Source: Rhodobacteraceae bacterium F11138 (GTDB lineage: Bacteria > Pseudomonadota > Alphaproteobacteria > Rhodobacterales > Rhodobacteraceae). Taken from it: 64,000 nt of DNA. The stretch spans positions 221,709-285,708 of the forward strand of contig JAEKDP010000002.1 in NCBI GenBank assembly GCA_016521575.1. The letters are read 5' to 3'. Positions 30,390 through 40,331 of the stretch are shown here, piece after piece. Position 1 is the stretch's first letter, and each line of letters starts with the position of its first letter. Made by a program: the position numbers and the translations under genes. The notes beneath the pieces are model-generated. The model searched no databases. It had not been told where the DNA came from and saw only the letters and a program-made list of their open reading frames with translations.

Positions 30390-31357
30390 GCCGGGTGACC
30401 GCGCAGAACGGCCGTCATCTGCGCCAGGATAGAGACCGCGATTTCCGCTGGTCCCGCAGCCCCGATGTTCAGCCCGACCGGGCCGTGAATGCGCCCGATC
30501 TGGTGCGGATTGAACCCGGCCTGCGTCATGCGTTCAACCCGTTTGGCATGGGTGCGTTTCGACCCCAGCGCCCCGATATAGAACACATCCGCAGCCAGGG
30601 CGGCGATCAGGGCCGGATCGTCAAGTTTCGGATCATGGGTCAGCAGGACCACCGCGGTTCTGGCATCCAACCCCAGTTCGGCGATCGCCTCGTCGGGCCA
30701 GTCCTGCAGGATGGTCTCGCCGGGGAACCGCTCGATTGATCCGAAGGCATCGCGCGGGTCGATCAAGACCGGATCATACCCGGCAATCCGCGCCATCGGA
30801 ACCAGGGCCTGGGCAATGTGCACCGCGCCCACCACGATCAGCCGCAGCGGCGGGTTGTGAACGGCGACAAAGGTTTTCTGGTCATCCTCGAACCCTGACC
30901 GGTCCATACGCATCCGGTCTTCATGACCCGTGCTTTGCAACCGCCGCTCGCCGGTTTCGACATTCACGACATAGGCCCGGGCCGCGCGGGATTTGCGGGC
31001 TGCAACCAGATCCGCCAACATGGTTTCCGGCAGCACCGAACCGACCGGCTCGACCAGAATACGAATGGTGCCGCCACAGGCAAGACCGACAGCGAACGCG
31101 TCTTCGTCACTGACCCCGAATTCAAGAATACGATGCGCGCCCGCATCCATGGCTTCCAGCGCCTCGACGATCACGGCCCCTTCGACGCATCCACCGGATA
31201 CCGATCCCTGGATGCGGCCGTCTCCACCGACGACCAGTTGCGCGCCGACCCGGCGCGGCGCGCTGCCCCAGGTCTGAACCACGGTCGCCAGTACCGCCCC
31301 GGTGCCATCGCGGTGCCATTCCAGAGCGGTCTCGGGGATGTTGTCAAACCGATCCAT
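30386..31357 (-). CDS. XdhC/CoxI-family Mo-cofactor maturation protein
   Basis: XdhC-type proteins bind molybdenum cofactor, promote its sulfuration and hand it to the enzyme. The 323-residue protein has both family parts: an N-terminal XdhC/CoxI region (TVVQTWGSAPRRVGAQLVV, GSVSGGCVEGAV) and a C-terminal Rossmann part (VVGAVHIAQALVPMARIAGY, YIGALGSKRTHAKR). The ATG at 31357 is chosen by family similarity. It lies between coxE and the molybdopterin-binding gene in one transcription unit. Confidence 0.9.
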   Translation of the reverse strand: MDRFDNIPETALEWHRDGTGAVLATVVQTWGSAPRRVGAQLVVGGDGRIQGSVSGGCVEGAVIVEALEAMDAGAHRILEFGVSDEDAFAVGLACGGTIRILVEPVGSVLPETMLADLVAARKSRAARAYVVNVETGERRLQSTGHEDRMRMDRSGFEDDQKTFVAVHNPPLRLIVVGAVHIAQALVPMARIAGYDPVLIDPRDAFGSIERFPGETILQDWPDEAIAELGLDARTAVVLLTHDPKLDDPALIAALAADVFYIGALGSKRTHAKRVERMTQAGFNPHQIGRIHGPVGLNIGAAGPAEIAVSILAQMTAVLRGHPA

Positions 31358-31503
31358 TGCTGTTCTCCCAACCTGAATCCGGGCGAGATGGCGGTGCCGC
31401 CAAACCGCTGCAAACGGTATACGGGCCCCACAGGGCAAATACAAATACACCCGCAATCCCCCCCGGCCACCGGAAGGCACATCCCGCCCGGGCCGTCGCG
31501 GAT

Positions 31504-32766
31504 TCAGCCAGACAATGCCGCCATCAACCGGGTCTTTTCACCGGCATCTTCGGGGCGCGAAATGACCTGCGCCAATTCTTCCAGCGAGGCAATCGAGTGA
31601 CCGGCGCGGAAACTGTCGACATGCGGCAGCATGGCCGCAATGCCACGCGCACGGGGGGCGAAACCGTCCCAGCGCAGCAGAGGATTCAGCCAGATCAGGC
31701 GACGGGCCGTAAGGTGCAGCCGCTCCATTTCCCGCCCCAGATCATCGGGATTGTCCCGGTCCAGCCCGTCGGTGATCAAGAGCACCACAGCGCCCTGCCC
31801 CATGACCCGCCGCGACCAGTCGCGGTTGAAACTGTGCAGGCATTCGCCGATCCGCGTTCCCCCTTCCCAGTCCTGCGCCTCGGCGCCGGCCGCGGCCAGC
31901 GCCGCATCGACATCGCGCTGCCGCAGGTGCCGCGTGATATTGGTCAGGCGGGTGCCAAAGGTAAAGGCATGCACACGGGCCCACCCCTGTCCGCGCGCGT
32001 TGGAAACGGTATGCAGGAAATGCAGGATCACCCGGCTGTATTGGCTCATGGATCCGGAAATATCGCACAAGACCACCAGATTGGGCCAGCGCGGGCGCGG
32101 GGTCAGCCGCGCGATGTGCTGTATTTCTCCGCCCATCCGCATCCCGGCACGCAGGGTGCGCCGCCAATCGACACGCTGGCCTGTAAGGCTGGGCTGACCC
32201 CGTCGCGAAGGGATCGGTTTGACCGGCAACCGCAGCCGCGCCAGAATCCGTTTCGCGTGCTGCATTTCCTGGGTGCTCATCTGTTCGAAATCCAGCGTGC
32301 GCAATCTTTCTTCGGATGACATGGTCATCGAGGAATCGACGTCGAGCAGAATTTCCTCTTCGGCCCCTTCCGGGCCCTGGTCAGGCAGATCCGGCGTGGC
32401 CCCGTCCAGCAAAGCCTCGGCCGCGCGTTTCTCGGCGGCCTGCGCGACGCGTTCTTCCTGCACGCCGCGAATGGCGGGCAGCATCATCGCCATCATATGT
32501 TCGACATAGCGCGGATCGCGCCAATACAGCCGAAACACCTGACCGAAGACCAGACGATGTTCGGGGCGGTTGACGAAACAGGCGTGCAGCGTCCAGTAGA
32601 AATCGCGCTTGTCGGTGAACCCGGTTGCCTGCACCGCGCGGATCGCGTCGATCACCCGCCCGGTTCCCACCGGCAATCCCGCCTTGCGCAGGGCCCTGGC
32701 GAAGTGAGTGATATTCTGCGTCAGCTTCGGCTGATCGGGAATATCCAAGGGCGCAAGTTCAGGCAT
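31504..32766 (-). CDS. coxE: CoxE-like VWA-domain protein
   Basis: 420 residues. An N-terminal helical region (FARALRKAGLPVGTGRVIDAI) leads to a VWA domain near residue 230 with a full MIDAS motif, LCDISGSMSQYSR, and later VVLLITDGLDRDN. CoxE works with the AAA+ ATPase CoxD in assembling the bimetallic or Mo centre of CO-dehydrogenase-type enzymes. Here it directly follows that ATPase. Contrast with the other VWA protein in the window, whose MIDAS is degraded. Confidence 0.9.
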   Translation of the reverse strand: MPELAPLDIPDQPKLTQNITHFARALRKAGLPVGTGRVIDAIRAVQATGFTDKRDFYWTLHACFVNRPEHRLVFGQVFRLYWRDPRYVEHMMAMMLPAIRGVQEERVAQAAEKRAAEALLDGATPDLPDQGPEGAEEEILLDVDSSMTMSSEERLRTLDFEQMSTQEMQHAKRILARLRLPVKPIPSRRGQPSLTGQRVDWRRTLRAGMRMGGEIQHIARLTPRPRWPNLVVLCDISGSMSQYSRVILHFLHTVSNARGQGWARVHAFTFGTRLTNITRHLRQRDVDAALAAAGAEAQDWEGGTRIGECLHSFNRDWSRRVMGQGAVVLLITDGLDRDNPDDLGREMERLHLTARRLIWLNPLLRWDGFAPRARGIAAMLPHVDSFRAGHSIASLEELAQVISRPEDAGEKTRLMAALSG

Positions 32767-32838
32767 CAGAGGACACGGGTTTCAAAACGGGTAGCAGAGA
32801 CAGGATGAACAGCCAGGGCAAATCGCGATCACAGCGCA

Positions 32839-33747
32839 TCAGGCGGCGTCCAGATCGGCTTTGACCTCATCCAGGATACGTTTGGCTTCGGAGCCCTGCA
32901 ATTTCTGGATATCATCCTGATACTTGAGGATCGCGCCGATGGTGTCGGCGATCACCTCGGGGCTCAGATTCAGCACGTCCAGCGCCAGCAGGCATTTTGC
33001 CCAGTCGATGGTTTCGGCGACACCGGGTTTCTTGAACAGGTCCTCGGTCCGAAGGCGCTGCACAAAGGCGACCACCTCGCGGCTGAGGGACTCGGCTGCC
33101 TTTGGTGCACGGCTGTGCAGGATCTCGATTTCGCGCGCGAAGTCCGGATAGTCCACCCAATGATACAGGCAACGTCGCTTCAGGGCATCGTGGACTTCGC
33201 GGGTGCGGTTGCTGGTCAGGATCACAACCGGCGGCTCGGGGGCCTTGATCGTGCCAAGTTCGGGGATGGTAACCTGAAAATCGGACAAGGCTTCAAGCAG
33301 AAAGGCTTCGAACGGTTCGTCGGTGCGGTCCAGTTCATCGATCAGCAACACCGGGGCCCCGCTTTCATCCGGGCGCATGGCCTCAAGCAACGGGCGTTCG
33401 ACCAGAAACTCGGGGCTGAACAGTTCCCGGCTCAGGGCGGCGCGATCCATGCCGCCCGACGCCTCGGCGGTTCGGATGGCAATCATCTGGGCCGGGAAAT
33501 TCCACTCATAGACCGCGCTGGCCGCGTCCAGCCCTTCGTAGCATTGCAACCGGATCAGACGGCGATTCAACCCGGCCGCCAAGGCCTTGGCAATCTCGGT
33601 CTTGCCGACGCCCGCTTCGCCCTCCAGAAACAGCGGCCGGCCAAGTTTCAGCGACAGGAACACCACGGTCGCCAGTGCGCGCCCACAGACATAGCCCTGT
33701 TGGCCCAACATCTGCTGCGTGGAATCGATGGAATCTGGTATCCGCAT
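32839..33747 (-). CDS. coxD: CoxD-like MoxR-family AAA+ ATPase
   Basis: 302 residues. Walker A is GEAGVGKTEIAKAL near residue 45, Walker B is PVLLIDELDRTDEP, and the sensor is ILTSNRTREVHDALKRRC. In the CO dehydrogenase system CoxD is an ATPase chaperone acting on the apo-enzyme, with CoxE. It is the first gene of the leftward cox operon, so the promoter should lie in the 254 bases shared with the divergent glycosyltransferase gene. Confidence 0.9.
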   Translation of the reverse strand: MRIPDSIDSTQQMLGQQGYVCGRALATVVFLSLKLGRPLFLEGEAGVGKTEIAKALAAGLNRRLIRLQCYEGLDAASAVYEWNFPAQMIAIRTAEASGGMDRAALSRELFSPEFLVERPLLEAMRPDESGAPVLLIDELDRTDEPFEAFLLEALSDFQVTIPELGTIKAPEPPVVILTSNRTREVHDALKRRCLYHWVDYPDFAREIEILHSRAPKAAESLSREVVAFVQRLRTEDLFKKPGVAETIDWAKCLLALDVLNLSPEVIADTIGAILKYQDDIQKLQGSEAKRILDEVKADLDAA

Positions 33748-34001
33748 GAATTCTCCCCTTCACTGTGAAAGGGCCCGAATTGAACCGTCCCGTCAAGGCG
33801 ATGAATGGCCCGCATGCGCCGATGCCTTCGGGACCGGTGTTGGCCGCTGCTGCGTTGCGTGTTGAAAATCTGAGACAAATTTCTTTCGGTTTGGGCTTAT
33901 GGTTCTGAATTGTAATGAATTGCGAAACCGTCCTGGGCTATGACGTTGTGCAACCATGACACGGCGCGATGGCGTGCCTGTCGAACAACCGGGGACCGGG
34001 C

Positions 34002-35033
34002 ATGCGGATAACCGCAGTCACATGCGTCAAGAACGAAGGCCCATTTCTGTTGGAATGGATCGCCTTCAACCGTCTGCTGGGGGTGACGGATTTTCTTTTT
34101 TATTCAAACGACTGCAGCGACGGAACCGATGCATTGCTAGAGGCATTGGCGGCCCGTGGCCTGGTGCGGCATCTGCGCAATCCGGCCCAGGGGCGGAATT
34201 ACCAGATGGAGGCGTTGAAAGACGCCCGACGTCAGGATGTCGTCCAGCAGGCCGATTGGGTGTGGATCACGGATGTGGACGAGTTTCTGAACATCCACAC
34301 CGGCGATCACACCATACCCGACTTGATCGCGGCATGTGGCGATCCTCAGGCGATTTCGATCAATTTCCAGTTCTTCGCCAATGATGATGTGGATGCTTAT
34401 GTGGACCGCCCGGTGATCTCGCAATTCACGCGGTCCCACAATCCCGATCTGTGGTGCGGCGAGGCGGCGATCGAGGTCAAGACCCTGATCAGGCGCGATT
34501 TTCCGCTGCAGTATTACGGCGCGCACCGGCCGTTTTTCCGCAACAGCCTGCCCCCGGAAAAACGCCCGCGCTGGACGGACGGGTCCGGCCGCGATGTGCC
34601 GCACCGGTTTCTTGTCGCGGCGAATACGCGAAGGATCCGCCGCTTTCCCGCCCGCGGCGCGCGCGATCATGCCACGCTGAACCATTATGCGCTGCGCTCG
34701 CTGGACAGTTATCTGGTCAAGAACGACCGTGGGGACGTGAACCGCGAAAACCGGGTGTTCGACGACACCTATTGGCGCGAACGCAATGATCCGGCCTTTG
34801 AAGACCGCAGCATTCAGCGACACCTGCCCGCGCTGCACGCGGCGCTGGAGGATCTGAAGTCCGACCCGCAGATTGCCGCGCTGCATGCGCTGACCACGCA
34901 ACAGCACAAAGCCCGGCGTGACGCGCTGCTGCGTGCGCCTTTCTATCGCCGCATGCGCGATCAACTGCGGTCCGCCAGGAAACTGCCCCCCCAGGAAGAA
35001 GCCATGCTGAACGAATTGGGATTGCAGCCATGA
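34002..35033 (+). CDS. Family 2/92-type glycosyltransferase
   Basis: 343 residues. VTCVKNEGPFLLEWIAFNR and LFYSNDCSDGTDALL are the nucleotide-sugar binding start of the Glyco_tranf_2_4/GT92 fold, and the metal-binding DxD is ITDVDEFLNI (Asp91-x-Asp93). The late motif LNHYALRSLDSYLVK recurs in the two other glycosyltransferases of the cassette. The start at 34002 follows a G-rich ribosome site. Its stop overlaps the sulfotransferase start by 4 bases, so the genes are coupled. Donor and acceptor sugars are unknown; surface glycan assembly is the likely setting. Confidence 0.87.
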   Translation: MRITAVTCVKNEGPFLLEWIAFNRLLGVTDFLFYSNDCSDGTDALLEALAARGLVRHLRNPAQGRNYQMEALKDARRQDVVQQADWVWITDVDEFLNIHTGDHTIPDLIAACGDPQAISINFQFFANDDVDAYVDRPVISQFTRSHNPDLWCGEAAIEVKTLIRRDFPLQYYGAHRPFFRNSLPPEKRPRWTDGSGRDVPHRFLVAANTRRIRRFPARGARDHATLNHYALRSLDSYLVKNDRGDVNRENRVFDDTYWRERNDPAFEDRSIQRHLPALHAALEDLKSDPQIAALHALTTQQHKARRDALLRAPFYRRMRDQLRSARKLPPQEEAMLNELGLQP

Positions 35034-35665
35034 CATTGCTGGTCGTCAATCTGGGGCTGCCCAAGACCGGCACGACGACGCTGGCACGCGCATTGCGGCG
35101 GGCGGGGATGACGGTGGCCGACCACCGGCTGCGGGGCCGCAACACATCCGACCCCCGACTGAAACGCGCCTATGTCGCCGACCTGCTCTATCGCGGCTAT
35201 TTCGAAACCGGGGACCCCGGGGCCCTGTTGCCGGACTGCACCGCGATATCCGAGATGAGCATGCTGCGCGCGGACAAATCCCTGTGGCCGCAGATGGATT
35301 TCGCCCTGATCCTGGCGCTGCGCGCGCATCACCCCGGGGTCAGGTTCCTGGCCTCTCGTCGCGACGCGTTCGAACTGTCGCAATCCATGCTGGCCTGGTC
35401 CGATATGGCCGCGCGACGGCTGCCCGCAAACGCCGTGCCGGGCCTGCCCGCCGGATATGGCGCAACCACCAAGGAGCGCATACAATGGATCAACGGCCAT
35501 TATGCCGCGCTGGCGCGGTTCTTTGCCGATGATCCCGCCTATCTGGAATATGACGTGGCCGATTCTGCCGCACCGGACAAGATCGGTGCCTTTCTTGAGC
35601 GGCCCCTGCCCTGGTGGGGCCGGTTGAACGCCAATCCGATCCGCGCACAGCACAAGGCGGGCTGA
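35030..35665 (+). CDS. Sulfotransferase-like protein
   Basis: 211 residues. The start VVNLGLPKTGTTTLARAL is the 5'-phosphosulfate loop of PAPS-dependent sulfotransferases, with Lys12 in the catalytic place. The second PAPS-contact region is FLASRRDAFELSQSML (Arg and Ser). It is on the short side but both loops are intact. It overlaps the preceding glycosyltransferase by 4 bases and the following fusion gene by 1 base, which strongly suggests sulfation of the same glycan. Confidence 0.83.
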   Translation: MTLLVVNLGLPKTGTTTLARALRRAGMTVADHRLRGRNTSDPRLKRAYVADLLYRGYFETGDPGALLPDCTAISEMSMLRADKSLWPQMDFALILALRAHHPGVRFLASRRDAFELSQSMLAWSDMAARRLPANAVPGLPAGYGATTKERIQWINGHYAALARFFADDPAYLEYDVADSAAPDKIGAFLERPLPWWGRLNANPIRAQHKAG

Positions 35666-38031
35666 TGCGGATTTTCGTGCATATCGGGCTGGCGCAGACA
35701 GGGGCGCAACGGCTGCAACAGGTCATGGCCGACAAGCGCCAACAGATGGCCAGCAAGAGCATCCTCTATCCCAGGGCACCGGGAACAGGCAATCATACCC
35801 GCCTGTACATGGCCATAAGCGATCCGGACCATGTGGACCCGCTGCGCCATCATCGCGGGTATGGCGACGCCGGCAGTCAGGCCAGGCTGCGGGCGGAACT
35901 GGAAAGCCAACTGAGCGCGGAAATCGCGCATCTTCGCCCCCACACGCTGATCCTTGCGGCGTCCCAACTGGGCACCGCGCTCTACCGCAGCAGCGAATTG
36001 GAGCGTCTGCGCGACCTGCTCGGCCAGTTCTCGGACGATATCCGCATCATAGCCCATGTCGACGAACAGGCCCGGCTGTTGACCCGCCACTATGGCGCAC
36101 AGGTTTTCGAAGGGCGCGGCCAATCGCTGGAGCAGGAGCTGGCGCTGGCAGATACCGCGGACTGGTGGCAGGCCTGTCTGGATCGCGCCCCCGATCCTGA
36201 CCCGGAGGCCGGAATTTTCCCGCACACCCAGGGCGCACCGTTCTGGCTGGACTATCAGGCGCTGATACGGTTCTGGGAACAGGGATTTGGCAGCGGCGCG
36301 TTGACCCTGCGCCCATTTGATCGCGACCTGTTCGCATCCGAGCGGATCACCGACGAGATCCGCGCCTGTTTCGCCATAAAACCGACCCTGGGCAAGGCTG
36401 AGGTCGTCGCCAAGGCCGATCCCCCATCCGCCGCCTGGCTGGCACGCGGTCGCCAGTTCAACGCGCTGATCCTGCGTCTGATGTCGGCCCGAAAACTGAC
36501 GGTTCCGCCCCAGCTGTGGCGCAGCCTGCTGCGCGAACTGGCAATTCCCGGCCCGCCGATTGCCCTGGGCGCGCTGGCCCCCATTGCGCACCACTTTGCC
36601 GCCGCCAACATCGCGCTGTGCCAGGCCCATCCGGCCCTGGAGTCCGCATTGTTGCGACCTGTACCGGCGCAAGAAGATTGGCACGAGGCCGATCCGGGCA
36701 ATGGCTTTCGTGCCAGCCAGTATCTTCTGGCCTTCAGATACAGGATCGACAAAGCCAGCCGCACGCAGCGCGCTGCGCAAAAACGCAAGACGTCCGCCGA
36801 CGCGGGGAATCGGATCAACGGCCAGCCCGCGCGCCCGGTCGAAGGCCTGTCCGACGCCGCCCGCACGGTGATGCCCGAACTGGCACAGCAGAACTTTGCC
36901 AAGCTCAGACATTCACCGCTGGCACCGCACAACCGGCTTGGCGCGGTGAACGAAGACGACCTCGCAGCCCCTTTCGAGCCGATGAAACCCCAGGCGCTGC
37001 CGGCCGGTTCCTCGGGCAATGTGATCGTGGGCTGCATGAAAAACGAAGCGCCCTATATCGTCGAATGGATCGCGTATCACCGCGCCATCGGGGTGGACAA
37101 CTTCTTGATCTATACCAACGATTGTACGGACGGGACGGCACAAATCCTGAATCGTCTGCAAGAGATGGGCGTGGTCCAGCACCGCGACAATACAGAGTGG
37201 AAAGGAAACTCTCCGCAGCAGCATGCGTTGAACAAGGCGCTGAAAGAACCCGTGATCCGCAACGCCGCATGGATCATCCACATCGATGTCGATGAATTCA
37301 TGAACGTGCGCACCGGCAACGGCACGTTGCAGGATTTTCTGAACCTGGTGCCTGATGCAACCAACATCGCCATGACCTGGCGTCTGTTCGGCCACAACGG
37401 GGTGCACCGCCTGAAAGACGGCTTCGTGATCGAGCAGTTCGACACCTGCGCTCCGAAATATTGTCCGAAACCGCACACGGTCTGGGGCTTCAAGACCATG
37501 TTCAAGAACATCGGCGCCTATGACAAGATCAGCTGTCACCGCCCCAACAAACTGAATGACGCCATGCGCGAGCGGGTCAAATGGGTAAATGGCTCGGGGC
37601 GGGATATGACCGACGAAGTGGTCAAGAACGGATGGCGCAATTCGCGGCGCTCGATCGGGTATGATCTGTTGCAACTGAACCATTACGCGTTGCGCAGCGC
37701 GGACAGTTTCCTGATCAAACGTCAAAGAGGGCGCGCGCTGCATGTCGACCGTTCGATTGGCCTGAATTATTGGATCCGTATGGACTGGTCCGACTTCAGA
37801 GACGTGACCATCCAGCGCAACCTGCCCCGTTTACAGGCCGAAACCGATCGCTTGCTGCGCGACGATCAGCTGCGCGCCCTGCATGAACAGGGCCTGGACT
37901 GGCACCGCGCCAAGGCCGAAGAACTGCACGCAATGCCCGAATTCGAAGATCTGTACCAACAGGCGCTGGCCGTCAAACTGACTGAAACCGAACGCGTTGC
38001 CTATGCGCTCGCACTGGATATGGAAAGCTGA
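35665..38031 (+). CDS. Fusion protein: degenerate sulfotransferase-like domain plus glycosyltransferase domain
   Basis: 788 residues. Residues 1-350 are sulfotransferase-like: FVHIGLAQTGAQRL occupies the phosphosulfate loop, but the K-T-G-T-T signature is altered to Q-T-G-A-Q, so the catalytic Lys is Gln11. Residues 360-440 are a variable linker rich in basic and polar residues. Residues 450-788 are a glycosyltransferase like its neighbours (GCMKNEAPYIVEWIAYHR, TNDCTDGTAQIL, IDVDEFMNV with Asp541-x-Asp543, LNHYALRSADSFLIK). The glycosyltransferase half looks active; the first half probably binds but may not transfer sulfate. Confidence 0.85.
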   Translation: MRIFVHIGLAQTGAQRLQQVMADKRQQMASKSILYPRAPGTGNHTRLYMAISDPDHVDPLRHHRGYGDAGSQARLRAELESQLSAEIAHLRPHTLILAASQLGTALYRSSELERLRDLLGQFSDDIRIIAHVDEQARLLTRHYGAQVFEGRGQSLEQELALADTADWWQACLDRAPDPDPEAGIFPHTQGAPFWLDYQALIRFWEQGFGSGALTLRPFDRDLFASERITDEIRACFAIKPTLGKAEVVAKADPPSAAWLARGRQFNALILRLMSARKLTVPPQLWRSLLRELAIPGPPIALGALAPIAHHFAAANIALCQAHPALESALLRPVPAQEDWHEADPGNGFRASQYLLAFRYRIDKASRTQRAAQKRKTSADAGNRINGQPARPVEGLSDAARTVMPELAQQNFAKLRHSPLAPHNRLGAVNEDDLAAPFEPMKPQALPAGSSGNVIVGCMKNEAPYIVEWIAYHRAIGVDNFLIYTNDCTDGTAQILNRLQEMGVVQHRDNTEWKGNSPQQHALNKALKEPVIRNAAWIIHIDVDEFMNVRTGNGTLQDFLNLVPDATNIAMTWRLFGHNGVHRLKDGFVIEQFDTCAPKYCPKPHTVWGFKTMFKNIGAYDKISCHRPNKLNDAMRERVKWVNGSGRDMTDEVVKNGWRNSRRSIGYDLLQLNHYALRSADSFLIKRQRGRALHVDRSIGLNYWIRMDWSDFRDVTIQRNLPRLQAETDRLLRDDQLRALHEQGLDWHRAKAEELHAMPEFEDLYQQALAVKLTETERVAYALALDMES

Positions 38032-38058
38032 TCCATTGCCACAGGAACGCCAGACAAG

Positions 38059-39117
38059 GTGCTGAAATCCCTTATCATAACAACCCTCAAGAACGAGGGA
38101 GCATTTCTGTTGGAATGGCTGGCCCATCATCGCGCGGTGGGGTTTTCGGATTTTCTGGTCTTGAGCAATGATTGCCAGGACGGCACCGACAAGATGCTGG
38201 ATCGTCTGGCGCAACAGGGATGGCTGACCCATCTGCGCAACGACGGCCCCTATGACAAGCGCGGCATTCAGTTCACCGCGCTGAAGCTGGCGCAAGAACA
38301 GCGGATCGTGAAGGAAGCCGATTGGATCCTGCCGCTGGACATAGACGAATTCGTCAACATCCATGTCGGGGATCACAGCCTGAACGCCCTGCTGGCGGCC
38401 CTGCCCCTGGCGACGGCGATCACGCTGACCTGGCGGCTGTTTGGCAATGCTGGCATCGTGGAATACCGGGACGCGCCGGTAACCCGCATGTTCACGCGCT
38501 GTGCGCCTGCGGTGATGCATTGGCCCTGGCGCGCCACCATGTTCAAGACGTTGTATCGCAACGACGGCACATACCAAAAGCTGGGCGTGCACCGTCCGCG
38601 CGCGCCACAGCCGAAGCGTTTGCAGACGGCGCGTTGGTTTGACGGCGAAGGACGCGAGCTGGACCATCAGTTCAAGGTCAGACGTCTGTTTTCCGATTAC
38701 GGGCGTCCCAATCACCGCCTCGTCCAGTTGAATCACTACCCTCTTGGCGCTGTGGAAAGCTATATCCTCAAGGCCGATCGGGGGCGCGCGGTGCATTCCG
38801 ACGACATGCTGGGGGCAGATTACTGGGTTGAACGAAACTTCAATACCGATGTCGATGACACCATCGCCCGGATCGCCCCGCGCAGCCGTGCGATCCTGTC
38901 CGATTTGCACGCCGACCCCGTCCTGGCAGAACTGCACGCCCAGGCCGTGGCCTGGCGCCACGCCCGGTTTGAACAGCTGATGCAAAGCGAACCCTATCGC
39001 GCCCTCTATGCCCGGCTGCTGATGACCCCGCCGTCACGCCCCCTGTCGGCACGGATCGCCAAACGTCTCACCCGGCATGCCTTGCGGGGCATGTCTTGCG
39101 GCGCGCAAGACAGCTGA
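38059..39117 (+). CDS. Family 2/92-type glycosyltransferase
   Basis: 352 residues starting at GTG 38059. TTLKNEGAFLLEWLAHHR, LSNDCQDGTDKML, the DxD site LDIDEFVNI (Asp94-x-Asp96) and LNHYPLGAVESYILK match the other two glycosyltransferase domains in the cassette. The C-terminal 40 residues are basic (SARIAKRLTRHALRG). It is 27 bases behind the fusion gene and is the last cassette gene before pyrC. Paralogy with its neighbours suggests local duplication. Confidence 0.86.
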   Translation: MLKSLIITTLKNEGAFLLEWLAHHRAVGFSDFLVLSNDCQDGTDKMLDRLAQQGWLTHLRNDGPYDKRGIQFTALKLAQEQRIVKEADWILPLDIDEFVNIHVGDHSLNALLAALPLATAITLTWRLFGNAGIVEYRDAPVTRMFTRCAPAVMHWPWRATMFKTLYRNDGTYQKLGVHRPRAPQPKRLQTARWFDGEGRELDHQFKVRRLFSDYGRPNHRLVQLNHYPLGAVESYILKADRGRAVHSDDMLGADYWVERNFNTDVDDTIARIAPRSRAILSDLHADPVLAELHAQAVAWRHARFEQLMQSEPYRALYARLLMTPPSRPLSARIAKRLTRHALRGMSCGAQDS

Positions 39118-39206
39118 GGCACGGCGCGACACAAAGACCACGCAAACGGCGCGGGAACCATACACGCCCTCTGGTCGCCGCAGATTGGCTGTGCTAGCGC
39201 AGAACC

Positions 39207-40247
39207 ATGACCGAGACCCTGACCATTCAACGCCCCGACGACTGGCATTTGCATCTGCGCGACGGCGCCATGCTGGCCGCAGTTCTGCCTGAGACCGCCC
39301 GCCATTTCGCCCGCGCCATCATCATGCCGAATCTGGTGCCCCCCGTGGTGACAGCCGCACAGGCGGCAGCGTATCGCGACCGCATCCTTGCGGCATTGCC
39401 AGACGGTTTCGGCTTTGCCCCCCTGATGACACTGTATCTGACCGAAGAGACCGACCCGGACGATGTGGCCGCCGCCCATGCCAGCGGTCTGGTCCATGCG
39501 GTCAAGCTGTATCCGGCGGGCGCGACGACCAATTCCGCCAGCGGCGTGGCGAACTTTGACCGGGTGCGCGGCGTATTGGAACGGATGGCCGACATTGGCC
39601 TGCCGCTTTGCGTCCACGGCGAAGTGACCACGCCGGATATCGACATATTTGACCGCGAATCCGTCTTTATCGACCGGGTGCTGGATCCGATCCGCCGCGC
39701 AACACCGGGTCTGCGGGTGGTGATGGAGCATATCACCACCTCGGGCGCGGTGGATTACGCCCGCAGCGGCGGTGCGGATCTGGCGGCCACGATCACCACG
39801 CACCACCTGGTCATCAATCGCAATCATATCCTGGTCGGGGGCATCCATCCGCATTATTACTGCCTGCCGGTCGCAAAGCGGGAAACCCATCGTCAGGCCC
39901 TGGTGGGTGCGGCGACTTCGGGCGATGGCTGCTTCTTTCTGGGCACCGACAGCGCCCCGCACACCGATGCGCTGAAACTGAGCGCCTGCGGATGCGCCGG
40001 CTGTTTCACGGCGACCAATACGTTGTCGATCCTGGCCGAAGTGTTCGAACGCGAAAACGCGTTGCCCCGGCTCGAAGGGTTTACATCGCGGCATGGCCCC
40101 GGATTTTACCGGTTGCCCGTCAACACAGAGACCGTGACCCTGACCCGGGGCGAGCCGGTGACATATCCCGGCGCGATCCAGACGGATGACGGCCCCGTCT
40201 CGGTCTTCGATCCGGGCTTTCCGCTGCATTGGCGCGTGACCGGCTGA
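39207..40247 (+). CDS. pyrC: Dihydroorotase (class II)
   Basis: Closes carbamoyl-aspartate to dihydroorotate in pyrimidine synthesis. The 346-residue protein has the zinc HxH pair in [10 protein letters not shown] (His14, His16), the carboxylated-lysine region [10 protein letters not shown], the ligand VHGEV, and the catalytic FLGTDSAPH. The short form with these motifs is the E. coli-like class II. pyrE follows 84 bases downstream on the same strand, giving a pyrimidine pair. Confidence 0.95.
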   Translation: MTETLTIQRPDDWHLHLRDGAMLAAVLPETARHFARAIIMPNLVPPVVTAAQAAAYRDRILAALPDGFGFAPLMTLYLTEETDPDDVAAAHASGLVHAVKLYPAGATTNSASGVANFDRVRGVLERMADIGLPLCVHGEVTTPDIDIFDRESVFIDRVLDPIRRATPGLRVVMEHITTSGAVDYARSGGADLAATITTHHLVINRNHILVGGIHPHYYCLPVAKRETHRQALVGAATSGDGCFFLGTDSAPHTDALKLSACGCAGCFTATNTLSILAEVFERENALPRLEGFTSRHGPGFYRLPVNTETVTLTRGEPVTYPGAIQTDDGPVSVFDPGFPLHWRVTG

Positions 40248-40331
40248 CGCCTTCGTGCCTGCCCCTGCCCCTGCCCGCCTGTGCCCACGCGCCCACGAAA
40301 CCAGATCCAGACCCAGCCTCAGGATAGTCCC

